The notes: generated from the letters alone by a model not told the origin. Shown: positions 51,381-59,931, counted from the stretch's first letter. The stretch is 64,000 bases of DNA from Lentzea xinjiangensis (GCF_900110955.1 NZ_FOFR01000011.1:124001-188000); one strand, 5' to 3'. Program-made: numbers and translations.

Positions 51381-52074
51381 AGCCGGCGCCCCGCATGGTG
51401 TGGATCATCGGAGCGCGCCCCGCGTCGATCTTCTTGCGCAGGTAGGAGATGTAGAGCTCGACGATGTTCGCCTGGCCGCCGAAGTCGTAGCTCCACACGC
51501 GGTCGAGGATCTGGGCCTTGCTCAGCACCACCCGCGGGTTGCGCATGAGGTAGCGCAGCAGCTCGAACTCCGTCGCGGTCAGCTCGATCGAGTCGCCGCC
51601 GCGGTCGACCTCGCGCGTCTCCTCGTTCAGCGACAGGTCGCCGACGAGGAGCCTGGTGCCCGCGCCGGCGCCGGTCACGCCGGTGCGCCGCAGCAGTGCG
51701 CGCAGCCGCAGCACGACCTCCTCCAGCGAGAACGGCTTGGTGACGTAGTCGTCGCCGCCCGCGGTGAGCCCGGCGATGCGGTCCTCCACCGCGTCCTTCG
51801 CGGTGAGGAACAGCACGGGCAGCACGGGGGACTCCACGCGCATCCGGCGCAGCACCTCGAAGCCGTCGAAGTCCGGCAGCATCACGTCGAGCACCACCAC
51901 GTCCGGGCGGAACTCGCGCGCGGTCCGCACCGCCGTCCGGCCGTCCAGCGCCGTGCGGACGTCCCACTTCTCCATGCGCAGCGCCAGCGTCATCAGCTCG
52001 GCCAGAGTGGACTCGTCGTCCACCACGAGCACCCGCACGGGCTGCCCGTCCGCCCTGCGGAGATCGGTCTTCAT
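51358..52074 (-). CDS. OmpR-family response regulator
   Basis: Response regulator of 238 aa. The receiver domain has VVDDE and phospho-acceptor Asp63 in VVLDVMLPDFDG, plus FLTAKDAVEDRIAG and TKPFS. The C-terminal winged helix has LTATEFELLRYLMRNPRVVLSK and SYLRKKIDAGRAPMIHTMRGAGYVLKP, as in TcrA/MprA-like OmpR proteins. Three in-frame ATGs (52092, 52083, 52074) are possible; 52074 gives the best spacing to GGGAG. It is divergent from the 5'-nucleotidase gene, with a dyad between them. Confidence 0.92.
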   Translation of the reverse strand: MKTDLRRADGQPVRVLVVDDESTLAELMTLALRMEKWDVRTALDGRTAVRTAREFRPDVVVLDVMLPDFDGFEVLRRMRVESPVLPVLFLTAKDAVEDRIAGLTAGGDDYVTKPFSLEEVVLRLRALLRRTGVTGAGAGTRLLVGDLSLNEETREVDRGGDSIELTATEFELLRYLMRNPRVVLSKAQILDRVWSYDFGGQANIVELYISYLRKKIDAGRAPMIHTMRGAGYVLKPAT

Positions 52075-52184
52075 CGCGCGCATGGCTCCCATCGTGAACG
52101 CCGATCCTGTGTACCACCTGTGCGCGCGACGCACAGGAACAGGCGGGCCACTGTCATGCGCTGGCTGCTTGGTCAAGTGTGAGT

Positions 52185-52217
52185 GGTTATGGTCGGGTTC
52201 AGGGCCCGACCACAACC
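52185..52217. promoter_or_regulatory. Dyad in the 5' region of the 5'-nucleotidase gene
   Basis: GGTTATGGTCGGG at 52185-52197 is repeated inverted at 52205-52217 with one mismatch and a 7-nt spacer. It lies 5 bp before the nucleotidase GTG and 111 bp from the response-regulator start. It could be an operator or an mRNA hairpin affecting translation. Confidence 0.45.
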
Positions 52218-52221
52218 GGAG

Positions 52222-53904
52222 GTGAGCGGTCTGCGCACGTTCACGCTGACTGTGTTGGGCACAACGGACCTGCACGGGAACCTCTTCAACTGGGACTACT
52301 ACCTCGACCGCGAGTTCGACGACTTCGCGCACAACGACGTCGGGCTCGCCAAGATCTCGACGCTGGTCTCACAGGTGCGTGCCGATGTGGGGCGGCATCG
52401 GACGTTGGTGCTCGACGCCGGTGACACCATCCAGGGCACACCGCTCGCGTACTACTACGCGAAGGTCGAGCCGATCACGCGTGCCCACGTGCACCCGATG
52501 GCCGCCGCGATGAACGCGATCGGCTACACGGCCGCGGCCGTTGGCAACCACGAGTTCAACTACGGGCTGCGGGTCCTGCGGACGTTCGAGCGGCAGCTCG
52601 AGTTCCCGTTGCTCGCGGCGAACGCGGTCGACGTGACCACCGGGCTGCCCGCGTTCCAGCCGTACGTGGTCAAGACCGTGTGGCGGACGGGCGGGCCGCC
52701 GGTGCGGGTGGGGATCCTCGGGCTGACCAACCCCGGGATCGCGGTCTGGGACCGGGCACACGTCGAGGGGGTGCTGACCTTTCCCGGCCTGGTGGAGCAG
52801 GCGCTGCACTGGGTACCGGAGGTGCGGGCGAAGTCCGACCTGGTGGTCGTGGTGGCGCACTCGGGGGCCGACCTCTCGTCGTCGCTGGGCGACCAGGTGC
52901 CGTTCCCGGAGAACTGCGCGGAGCTGGTGGCCGAGACGGTGCCGGGCATCGACGCGGTGCTGGTCGGGCACGCGCACGTGGAGATCCCGCAGCGGTTCGT
53001 GGTGAACAAGGTGACCGGGCGGCCGGTGCTGCTGACCGAACCGCTGTTCTGGGGCAAGCGGATGTCGCTGATGGAGTTCGACCTGCGGCACGACGGGCGC
53101 TGGGAGCTCGTCGCGTCGCGGTCGTCGGTGCTGCCGACGGCCTCGGTGCCCGAGGACCCGCGGATCGTGCGGCTGCTGCGGCACGACCACGACAAGGTCG
53201 TCTCGTACGTCAACGCGCGCATCGGCACGTGCGCCGGGGCGATGTCGGCGGCCCGATCGCGGTTCGAGGACACGCCGGCGTTGCGGTTCATCAACCACGT
53301 GCAGGCGCTGGAGGTCGCGAAGTCGACGTCGCTGCCGGTGGTGTCGCTGTGCGCGCCGTTCAACCGCGCGGCGGCGATCCCGGCGGGCGAAGTGTCCTTC
53401 CGGGACGTCGCGGGGCTCTACATCTTCGACAACACGCTGGTCGGCGTCCGGCTGACCGGTGCGCAGCTCCGCGATCTGCTGGAGGAGTCGGCCCGGTACT
53501 TCCGGCAGGTGCCGGACGCGGGACCGTTCTCGGCCGCCGAGGTGTCGGCCGACGTGCCGGACTACAACTTCGACATCGCCTACGGGCTGACCGCGCCGCT
53601 GACCTACGACATCGACATCTCGCGGCCTGCGGGGTCGCGGATCGTGGGCCTGGCGCACGACGGCGTCCCCGTGCCGGACTCGTTCGAGTTCGCCGTGGCG
53701 GTGAACAACTACCGGCAGGCCGGTGGCGGCGACTTCCCGCACATCGCCTCCGCGCCCGTGCTGCACGACCAGCGGCAGGAGATCCGCCAGCTCCTGATCG
53801 ACTGGGTGAAGGCGGCGGGCGTGCTGGACCCCGCCGACTTCACCGGGGTGGACTGGCGCCTGGTGGCCGGCGGGGTGCCCGTCGAGATTTCCACGAACGA
53901 GTGA
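52222..53904 (+). CDS. 5'-nucleotidase / metallophosphoesterase family protein
   Basis: Metallophosphatase of about 560 aa: an N-terminal calcineurin-like domain (GTTDLHGN, DAGDTIQGTPLAYY, VGNHEFNYG, VVVVAHSG, VLVGHAHVEIPQ) and a C-terminal 5'-nucleotidase domain (AGAMSAARSRFEDTPALRFINHVQ, then FAVAVNNYRQAGGGDFP). It is related to UshA and 2',3'-cyclic-nucleotide phosphodiesterase/5'-nucleotidases. No signal peptide was seen with GTG 52222, though the family is often exported; GGAGG overlaps this GTG, so the true start could differ. It is divergent from the two-component genes, which may regulate it. Confidence 0.88.
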   Translation: MSGLRTFTLTVLGTTDLHGNLFNWDYYLDREFDDFAHNDVGLAKISTLVSQVRADVGRHRTLVLDAGDTIQGTPLAYYYAKVEPITRAHVHPMAAAMNAIGYTAAAVGNHEFNYGLRVLRTFERQLEFPLLAANAVDVTTGLPAFQPYVVKTVWRTGGPPVRVGILGLTNPGIAVWDRAHVEGVLTFPGLVEQALHWVPEVRAKSDLVVVVAHSGADLSSSLGDQVPFPENCAELVAETVPGIDAVLVGHAHVEIPQRFVVNKVTGRPVLLTEPLFWGKRMSLMEFDLRHDGRWELVASRSSVLPTASVPEDPRIVRLLRHDHDKVVSYVNARIGTCAGAMSAARSRFEDTPALRFINHVQALEVAKSTSLPVVSLCAPFNRAAAIPAGEVSFRDVAGLYIFDNTLVGVRLTGAQLRDLLEESARYFRQVPDAGPFSAAEVSADVPDYNFDIAYGLTAPLTYDIDISRPAGSRIVGLAHDGVPVPDSFEFAVAVNNYRQAGGGDFPHIASAPVLHDQRQEIRQLLIDWVKAAGVLDPADFTGVDWRLVAGGVPVEISTNE

Positions 53905-53978
53905 AATAGCCCGGCGTGTCCTGCGGCTTCCGCGCCGGGCGGTGGCACGGGCTCGTCCGGATGAGGTAGGTCAGGCGC

Positions 53979-54434
53979 GTGCAGTTTCCGCAACGCGTCT
54001 TCGTCGGCGCCCTCGTCGTGCCCGCGTTGCTCGCCTCGGTGGGGCTCGCGTCCCGCCCCGCGCCGGACGTGGCGCCGGGTCAGCTGGTGTTCGCCGTGCG
54101 CTCGTCGGAGATCGTGCTGGCGGGCACCGCCTCCTCGGCCGCGGAACGCCAGGACGTCGTCGACGCCGTGCGCGCCCTGACCGCCGCACACCGGATCACC
54201 GACATGATCACCCCGAACGCCGACCAGCGCGTGCCCGTACCGCCGGCCGTGGCCGCGTCGCTGCTCGGGGTGGTGCTGGACCAGGGCGTCACCGAGTTCA
54301 CCGGCGTCATCCACAAAGGACACCTGACCGCCTCGGCACGCGTAGCGGACCCGGACCGCGCGGGCGCGCTGAGCGACGCCCTGCGCGCCGCCGCGCCGGA
54401 CCTCCGCGTCGACGAGGACTTCACTTCGGACTAG
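53979..54434 (+). CDS. Secreted BON-like domain protein (ArfA-related)
   Basis: A 151-aa exported protein. GTG 53979 opens a signal sequence or anchor (QRVFVGALVVPALLASVGLAS). The rest resembles a double BON-like domain: QLVFAVRSSEIVLAGTASSAAERQDVVDAVRAL and then TEFTGVIHKGHLTASARVADPDRAGALSDALRA. This is the N-terminal part of ArfA/OmpATb-type proteins but without the OmpA-like peptidoglycan-binding domain. The coupled downstream gene encodes an ArfC-like protein, supporting the assignment. Pore activity cannot be inferred. Confidence 0.7.
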   Translation: MQFPQRVFVGALVVPALLASVGLASRPAPDVAPGQLVFAVRSSEIVLAGTASSAAERQDVVDAVRALTAAHRITDMITPNADQRVPVPPAVAASLLGVVLDQGVTEFTGVIHKGHLTASARVADPDRAGALSDALRAAAPDLRVDEDFTSD

Positions 54435-54443
54435 GAGCGTTCG

Positions 54444-54782
54444 TTGCTCGGGTTCTTCTTCCAGATGTTCCTGCTGTGCGCGGGCGCGTTCCTCGCCGGC
54501 GTGCTGCTGACGTGGCTGACCATGCGCTCGCGCACCCCCGGCGACACAGGCCTCGCCGCCGGTTCTGCCGCCGGTTCCGCCGCGCCACTGCCGATCATGG
54601 AGGAGCCGCCGGCCGCGGCGCCCGCCATCAAGGCGAACTCGCGGACGATGATGTTCCACACCCCCGAGTCGCCCTACTACAAGCGGATGAAGGGTGACGC
54701 GTTCTTCCACTCGCCGGAGGACGCCCGCCGTGCGGGCTACACGATGTGGACGCCTCGGCCGCGGGTGCCCGCGGCTGGGTAG
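54444..54782 (+). CDS. ArfC-like small membrane protein with a sunset-type domain
   Basis: A 112-aa protein starting with TTG 54444, supported by AGGAG at 54433-54437. One N-terminal TM helix (FFFQMFLLCAGAFLAGVLLTWL) is followed by an Ala/Pro-rich linker. The C-terminal segment (residues about 66-104) contains HTPESPYYKRMKG and SPEDARRAGYTMW, which I recognise as the 'sunset' domain of ArfC-variant channel accessory proteins. It lies 9 bp after the BON-like gene. The arrangement looks like a reduced Arf module. Confidence 0.75.
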   Translation: MLGFFFQMFLLCAGAFLAGVLLTWLTMRSRTPGDTGLAAGSAAGSAAPLPIMEEPPAAAPAIKANSRTMMFHTPESPYYKRMKGDAFFHSPEDARRAGYTMWTPRPRVPAAG

Positions 54783-54825
54783 CGGTGCGGGCAGGCGCTG
54801 CCGCCGCGTGGGTTCGTGGTCGGGC

Positions 54826-55099
54826 GGGTGTCGTGCCGCCTCGGGGCCGGGGTGAGGTCCGGCTGCCGTGAGCACGGGCGTCGGCGTGGTCGCCAGGCGG
54901 ACATGTCGTTGGGCCGGGGTGTCGTGCCGCCCCCGGAGTCCGTGTCAGGCCCGGTCGACCGTGGACACGGGCATCGGTGCTGCCGTTAGGTGGCTACGTC
55001 GTCCGACGGGTGGCGTGCCGCCCCAGAGCCCGCGCCAGGCCCGGCCGGCCGTGAACACGGGCCTCAGCACGGCTGCCGGGCGCGCAGCCAGGCGTCGAG
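54826..55099. repeat. Degenerate 91-bp tandem repeat, about three units
   Basis: The anchor GGGTGTCGTGCCGCC occurs at 54826, 54917 and (as GGGTGGCGTGCCGCC) 55008, exactly 91 bp apart. A second anchor, CACGGGC, follows at 54873, 54966 and 55056. Units have diverged between anchors. The array fills the gap after the ArfC-like gene and its third unit runs into the 3' end of the HAD gene. No convincing coding sequence was seen in 54783-55063. Confidence 0.75.
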
Positions 55100-55573
55100 C
55101 GCCAGGTAGTCGGTGTCGGTGAGGCCGCGGCGCGGGTCCACCCGGTGCAGCAGGGCCTGGGGGTGGTGCCGCGCGGTCCAGGCGCGGTCGTTCTCGCCGA
55201 TCTCGTCGTCGACCCAGGCGAACGGCCTGCCACCCGCCCACGCGGCCAGACCCCTGGTCTTCCAGTGCAGGCCTCGGCGTGCGTCGGCGGTCTCCGCCTC
55301 CCGGTCGTCCTGCCACGTCACGACCGGGAGCCTCGGCAGGCCGAGCAGCGGCACGAGGAGGTCGTTGGCGTCATCCATCCAGGTCGTGGCCCACACCAGC
55401 TCGCACGGCAGCGCCGCGAGCCATGGGCCGTGCATCGGATCGAGGCGGGCGAGCAGCGGGTTGGCGTGATCGGGGCCGTGGTGGGCGATGTCGCCCCCGA
55501 AGGGCAGGAGCGGGCCGTCGACGTCGAGGAACAGCAGGGGCAGTACCGCCACGCCGGGCAGCGTATGCCGCAC
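55064..55573 (-). CDS. HAD-domain protein
   Basis: A 169-aa HAD-superfamily protein. The DxD motif is LLFLDVDGPLLPF, near residues 17-19 of the ATG form. ELVWATTWMDDAN carries the motif II Thr, and PFAWVDDEIGENDRAW the late acidic motif. This is the small actinobacterial HAD group of unknown substrate. ATG 55573 has GAGG 6 nt upstream; an in-frame GTG at 55552 is possible. It is divergent from mug by 17 bp. Its 3' end coincides with the last unit of the 91-bp repeat. Confidence 0.82.
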   Translation of the reverse strand: MRHTLPGVAVLPLLFLDVDGPLLPFGGDIAHHGPDHANPLLARLDPMHGPWLAALPCELVWATTWMDDANDLLVPLLGLPRLPVVTWQDDREAETADARRGLHWKTRGLAAWAGGRPFAWVDDEIGENDRAWTARHHPQALLHRVDPRRGLTDTDYLALDAWLRARQPC

Positions 55574-55590
55574 CTCGTAGGCTTGACCAC

Positions 55591-56085
55591 GTGATTCCCG
55601 ACGTGATCAAGCCCGGCCTGGACGTGCTCTTCTGCGGTATCAACCCGGGGCTCGTGTCGGAGGCGACCGGGCACCACTTCGCGCGGCCGGGAAACCGGTT
55701 CTGGCCCGCCCTGCATTTGTCCGGGTTCACGCCCCGGCAGTTCGCGCCCGCCGAACAGCGGGAGCTGCTCGAACTCGGGCTCGGCATCACGAACGTCGTC
55801 GCGCGGCCGTCCGCCAAGGCCGACGAATTAACAATTGACGAGATGAAAGCCGGTGGGATCGAGCTCGCGGAGAAAGTCGAGCGGTATTCACCGAAGGTTC
55901 TCGCGGTGCTCGGCGTGACGGTGTACCGGGCGGCGTTCGGCCGGAAGAAGGCGCAGGTCGGGCCGCAGCAGGACACGGTGGGTGGCGTGCGGGTGTGGGT
56001 GCTGCCCAATCCGAGCGGGCTGAACGCCCACTGGCAGCTGCCGGGGCTCGCCGAGGAGTTCGCGCGGCTCAAAGCGAGTCTGTGA
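55591..56085 (+). CDS. mug: G/U mismatch-specific DNA glycosylase
   Basis: DNA repair enzyme of 164 aa removing uracil or thymine opposite G. The motif GINPGLVSEATGHHFARPGNRFW gives the catalytic Asn region of the MUG family, and the late LPNPSGLNAHW is the insertion-loop motif. GTG 55591 is chosen because it opens the first strand (VIPDVIKPGLDVLFCG). No Shine-Dalgarno is visible, and the message may be leaderless. A small hairpin (GCCTGCT/AGCAGGC at 56109-56125) follows. Confidence 0.92.
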   Translation: MIPDVIKPGLDVLFCGINPGLVSEATGHHFARPGNRFWPALHLSGFTPRQFAPAEQRELLELGLGITNVVARPSAKADELTIDEMKAGGIELAEKVERYSPKVLAVLGVTVYRAAFGRKKAQVGPQQDTVGGVRVWVLPNPSGLNAHWQLPGLAEEFARLKASL

Positions 56086-56276
56086 ACGAAACGGCAGATC
56101 GCATTCATGCCTGCTGAAAGCAGGCTGGACGTGATGAACTCCGGTCTGGTTGCATCCAGATCTGCGTCCATTCGAGTGGCTTTCACCCGGAAGTGGAACT
56201 CGGGAGCGTCGGGCTGCGTCAAGACTTGGCGATGCCGCGCAGAACTCGGTGAATCTTCAACGCTGGTGGGGGCGCA

Positions 56277-59105
56277 GTGGAGGTCAGGATTCTGGGGCCG
56301 GTCGAGCCGTCCGTGCCGCCGAAACCCGCGCAGATCTTGGCCGTCCTGGCCGTCGAGTGCGGCCGGGTCGTGCCCGTGGAGCGGCTCATCGACCTCATCT
56401 GGGGCGAGCAGCCGCCGCCGCAGGCGCGCAAGTCGCTGCAGGTGCACATCTCCACGCTGCGCCGGGCCGGGCTGCCGGTCGAGCACCGGGCCGCCGGGTA
56501 CGTGCTCAACGCCGCGCCCGAGGACGTCGACCTGCACGTGTTCCGCCGGTTGGTCGCCCGAGCCGGGGACGAGCCCGACCTCAGGGCCAGGGCCGAGGCG
56601 CTCACCGAGGCGCTGCGGCTGTGGCGCGGGACGCCGGTGGTGTTCGCGCAGACGCTCGACGTGCAGCGGCTCGCCGCCGCGGAGGCGCTGGTCGACGCGG
56701 AGCTCGCGCTGGGGCGGCACGCCGAGATCGTCGAGAAGCTCGGGGCCTACGTCGCCGAGTACCCGCTCGCGGAACGGCTGCGCGGGCAGCTCATGACCGC
56801 GCTCGCACGAGCGGGGCGGCGGGCCGACGCGATGCGGGTGTTCCGGGAGACGCGCAAGGTGCTCGTCGACGAGCTCGGCGTGGAGCCCGGCGAGCAGTTG
56901 CAGCAGCTCCACCGGGACGTGCTGGAGGGCGCGCGGGACAGCAGGCGCAACTACCTGCCGCGCGACGCCGGTGACTTCACCGGGCGCGACGCCGAGCTGA
57001 GCAGGCTGCTCGACAGCGACGGCGGTGTCTGGTGGATCGAGGGGCCGGCGGGCGTCGGCAAGTCGGCGCTGGCCGTGCACGCGGCGCACCGGCTGGCGGA
57101 CCGGTATCCCGACGGGCAGCTCTTCGTCGACCTGCACTCGCCGTCCGGGGCGCTCGACGCGGTGCTGCGGGCGATGGACGTGCCCAGCGAGCGGATTCCC
57201 GAGCCGGCCGAGGAACGGGCGGCGCTGTGGCGGGCGACGGTCGGCGGGCGGCGCGTGGTCATCGTGCTGGACGGCGTCACGAGCGTGTCGCAGGTGCGGC
57301 CCCTGCTGCCGGGAAGCCCCGGCTGCCTGACGCTGATCACGAGCCGCAGCCGGTTGTGCGGGCTCGAAGGCGTGCGCCGGATCCCCTTGGACGTGCTGAG
57401 CAGCGACGAGGCCGTCACCCTGCTCCAGCGGATCCTCGGTGACGAGCGGGTGGCGAACGAGCCGGGCCAGGCCGCCGAGGTGGCGCGGTTGTGCGGGTAC
57501 CTGCCGCTCGCCGTGCGGATCACCGGCGCGCGGCTCGCCGGGCGGGCGCACTGGCCGGTGTCCAAGCTCGTCAAGAGGCTCTCCAGCGAACGGAGCAGGC
57601 TCGACGAGCTGGTCGCGGACGACCTCGCGGTGCGGTCGAGCCTGGAGCTCACCTACCGGGCGCTCGACGAGAACGTCCGGCGCGCGTACCGGGCCTTCGG
57701 CTTCCTCGGGCTGTCCGAGGTGCCGAGCTTCCTGTGGGGGCACCTGCTCGACGAGGACGCGCTCGACCAGCTCGTCGACGCGCGGCTGCTCGACGTCATC
57801 GGCAGCGCGCGGTACCGGATGCACGAGCTGGTCCGGCTGCACGCCCGGGAGCTGGCCGAGGCGGAGGACCCGCCGGCGGACCGGGAGGACGTCGTGCGCC
57901 GGGCGGTCGTCGCCGCCCTGTCCACCGTGGACGGCTTGACGGAGCACCTCTTCCTGGCCGTGCCGCGGATGCAGGACTCGCTGGGCGTCGTCCCGACCGT
58001 GGCGCGCCCGGCGGACAAGGACGCCTGGTTCGCGCGCGAGGAACCGTTGCTGACGAAGCTGGTGGAACGGGCGGCGGAGCTCGGCCTGGCGGAGGTCGCG
58101 TGCCAGCTGGCCGAGGTGCTGGTGTTCGCCTGGTTCGGCCTGCGCAACCGCTACGAGGCCTGGGAACGCTCGCACACGGCGGCGTTGGAAGCCGTGTGGC
58201 GCAAGGGGAACCTGCGGCTGGAGGCGGTGCTGCGGTGCAGCCTCGGGCAGATGCACTACAAGCGCGACAACCTCGTCGAGGCGCGGTCGTGGTTCGAGAC
58301 CGCGCAGACGTTGTTCGTCAACATCGGGGACAAGCACGGCGAGGCCGTCGCGATGAACGGCATCGGCATGGTCTGCCGGGAGCTCGGCGAGTACCCGTCG
58401 GCGCTGCGGGCGCTCGGCCGGGCCCGCGAGCTGCTGGAGTCCGACGACCCGGAGGGCGTCGCGCACGCGCTCTACGGAATCGGCTCCATCCAACGGGATC
58501 TCGGCGACGACGCCGGCGCGTTCGAGACGCTCGCCGGCGCGGAGGCCGGTTACCGAGCGGCGCGCAGCCGGCGCGGCGAGGCGCTGGCGGCCCGCGGGAT
58601 CGGGCTCGTGCACCGCGCCCGCGGCGAGCTCGACCTGGCGGAGGAGCACCTCGTCCGCGCCCACGAGATGGTCACCGGCACCGGGGACGAGCTGCTCGGC
58701 TGCTACACCGCCCAGGCGTTGGCGAAGGTGCTGCTGCGCAAGGGTTCGCTGGACCGGGCGGAGCGTCTGCTGCGGCAGGCGATGGACGGCTGCCGCGACG
58801 TCGGCGACCGGTTCGGCGAAGCGCTCGTCCGCCGCACGCTGGGGGAGTGGCGGCTCGTGGCGGGCGACCACGCCGGTGCCGGGGTCCTGCTCACCGAGGC
58901 CGTCACGTCGTGGACCGACCTCGGCCTGCCGCTGTGGCGGGCGCGCACGCTGCGCGACCTGGGTGCGGTCCACGCCTGCCAGGGGGACGCGGCAGGCGCG
59001 GACCGCTGCTGGGACGAGGCGACCCGGCTGTTCACGCGACTGGGCACCCGTGAAGCGGGGGAGGCGCGCCAGTGGCCCGCTCAGTGGGGCCTCGCGGTCA
59101 GCTGA
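56277..59105 (+). CDS. SARP-type AfsR/DnrI-like regulator with NB-ARC and TPR domains
   Basis: A 942-aa pathway-type regulator. An N-terminal OmpR-like winged helix (MEVRILGPVE, PVERLIDLIWGEQPPPQARKSLQVHISTLRR) and the bacterial transcriptional activation domain extend to about 230. An NB-ARC ATPase follows (Walker A EGPAGVGKSAL near 260; Walker B RVVIVLDGV). The C-terminal 300 residues are TPR repeats (for example GEAVAMNGIGMVCRELGEYPSALRALGRA). GTG 56277 has GGTGGGGG upstream. No biosynthetic cluster is visible nearby, so its targets may be elsewhere. Confidence 0.93.
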   Translation: MEVRILGPVEPSVPPKPAQILAVLAVECGRVVPVERLIDLIWGEQPPPQARKSLQVHISTLRRAGLPVEHRAAGYVLNAAPEDVDLHVFRRLVARAGDEPDLRARAEALTEALRLWRGTPVVFAQTLDVQRLAAAEALVDAELALGRHAEIVEKLGAYVAEYPLAERLRGQLMTALARAGRRADAMRVFRETRKVLVDELGVEPGEQLQQLHRDVLEGARDSRRNYLPRDAGDFTGRDAELSRLLDSDGGVWWIEGPAGVGKSALAVHAAHRLADRYPDGQLFVDLHSPSGALDAVLRAMDVPSERIPEPAEERAALWRATVGGRRVVIVLDGVTSVSQVRPLLPGSPGCLTLITSRSRLCGLEGVRRIPLDVLSSDEAVTLLQRILGDERVANEPGQAAEVARLCGYLPLAVRITGARLAGRAHWPVSKLVKRLSSERSRLDELVADDLAVRSSLELTYRALDENVRRAYRAFGFLGLSEVPSFLWGHLLDEDALDQLVDARLLDVIGSARYRMHELVRLHARELAEAEDPPADREDVVRRAVVAALSTVDGLTEHLFLAVPRMQDSLGVVPTVARPADKDAWFAREEPLLTKLVERAAELGLAEVACQLAEVLVFAWFGLRNRYEAWERSHTAALEAVWRKGNLRLEAVLRCSLGQMHYKRDNLVEARSWFETAQTLFVNIGDKHGEAVAMNGIGMVCRELGEYPSALRALGRARELLESDDPEGVAHALYGIGSIQRDLGDDAGAFETLAGAEAGYRAARSRRGEALAARGIGLVHRARGELDLAEEHLVRAHEMVTGTGDELLGCYTAQALAKVLLRKGSLDRAERLLRQAMDGCRDVGDRFGEALVRRTLGEWRLVAGDHAGAGVLLTEAVTSWTDLGLPLWRARTLRDLGAVHACQGDAAGADRCWDEATRLFTRLGTREAGEARQWPAQWGLAVS

Positions 59106-59106
59106 C

Positions 59107-59250
59107 TCAGCCGCTGCCCTCCTCGTGGATCCACGCGGACGTCTTCGCGGAGTCCGCCCACTCCTCGAACAGCTTCACGTGCCGTTGCGCAGGATCCATG
59201 TCGCCCGGCTCGAGGTCCGCCCACGAGATCTCCGTAGCGATCTCGTCCAA
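59107..59250 (-). pseudogene. Probable 3' remnant of a degraded gene
   Basis: A frame of 47 codons on the minus strand (LLDEIATEISWADLEPGDMD..., ending WIHEEGSG and a TGA) has strong third-position G/C and reads like a protein C-terminus. It has no ribosome-binding site or ATG/GTG, and a stop lies 8 codons further upstream. It is therefore probably the tail of a lost gene. It lies immediately after the SARP gene. The parent family was not recognised. Confidence 0.45.
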
Positions 59251-59369
59251 CAGTGGACTTGGTGTGGCTGGTCATGAGCTTCCAGCTCCGATCGGTCGGT
59301 GATGGCCGGAACTGTCCACGGCGGGGCCAAAGATCGGCCAAAGGCCGGTTTAGGCGTCCCTTTACCGCT

Positions 59370-59383
59370 TCTCCCTAGCGTCG
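59370..59383 (+). promoter_or_regulatory. Promoter-like motif before the secreted protein gene
   Basis: TCTCCCTAGCGTCG matches 13 of 14 bases of the -10 region before the third subtilase (44413-44426). It lies 34 bp before ATG 59417. No clear -35 element was found at standard spacing. Confidence 0.35.
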
Positions 59384-59416
59384 CCGCACCTCGCTTCGGG
59401 CATAAGGAGAAAGAGC

Positions 59417-59887
59417 ATGTTCGTTCGCACTACCGCATCGGTGGCCGCGATGTTCGCCGCTCTGCTGATGGGCGCGTCGGTCGCTTCGGCGGCCCCGGCC
59501 AAGTACACCCACTCGCAGGCGACCGCGCAGCTTCGCGCCGCCGGCATCAGCTGGGACTCCAGCGGCAACTGCAGCAACCGCAACCAGCCGAACTGCACCT
59601 CGTTCGAGCAGATCAACCAGACGACCATCGCGGGTGCCAAGACCTTCAAGAGCGCGTCGGGCTGTGCGCTGACCATCACCGGCGGTACGGAGACGGGCCA
59701 CGCGTCGGGCACGTACTCGCACTGGAACGGCTACAAGGTGGACTACCGGCTGTCGAGCTGCGTCACCAACTACATCAGGGGCAGCTTCTCGTCCATCGGC
59801 GGCAACAAGTGGAAGTCGAACGCGGGCAACATCTACTACCTCGAGTCGAACCACTGGGACGTCACGTACCACAACTGCGGGTGCTGA
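59417..59887 (+). CDS. Small secreted M15-like peptidase family protein
   Basis: A 156-aa exported protein with a clear signal peptide (MFVRTTASVAAMFAALLMGASVASA) and a small Cys-containing domain. HASGTYSHWNGYKVDY provides an H-x6-D pair and the late SNHWDVTYHN a further His, the layout of zinc-binding M15 (VanY/LAS-type) peptidases. Six Cys residues in the mature part could form disulfides. ATG 59417 has AAGGAGAAAG upstream. Function as a peptidoglycan or protein hydrolase is inferred from these residues; homologues in Streptomyces exist, from memory, but I know no tested substrate. Confidence 0.75.
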   Translation: MFVRTTASVAAMFAALLMGASVASAAPAKYTHSQATAQLRAAGISWDSSGNCSNRNQPNCTSFEQINQTTIAGAKTFKSASGCALTITGGTETGHASGTYSHWNGYKVDYRLSSCVTNYIRGSFSSIGGNKWKSNAGNIYYLESNHWDVTYHNCGC

Positions 59888-59931
59888 GAGCCTGTTGCCG
59901 AACCACGGCCGGGGCCGGTAGTAGTTGACGG

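Noticed and set aside
54868-55122. An 84-codon plus-strand frame within the 91-bp repeat region.
   Set aside because: It is Arg/Pro/Thr-rich, lacks a ribosome-binding site and simply translates the repeats; antisense to the HAD gene at its end.
55371-58973. A 1200-codon open frame on the minus strand across the SARP gene.
   Set aside because: It is the GC-rich antisense shadow of the SARP and mug genes; composition is dominated by Arg, Gly, Pro, Ala and no domain is recognisable.
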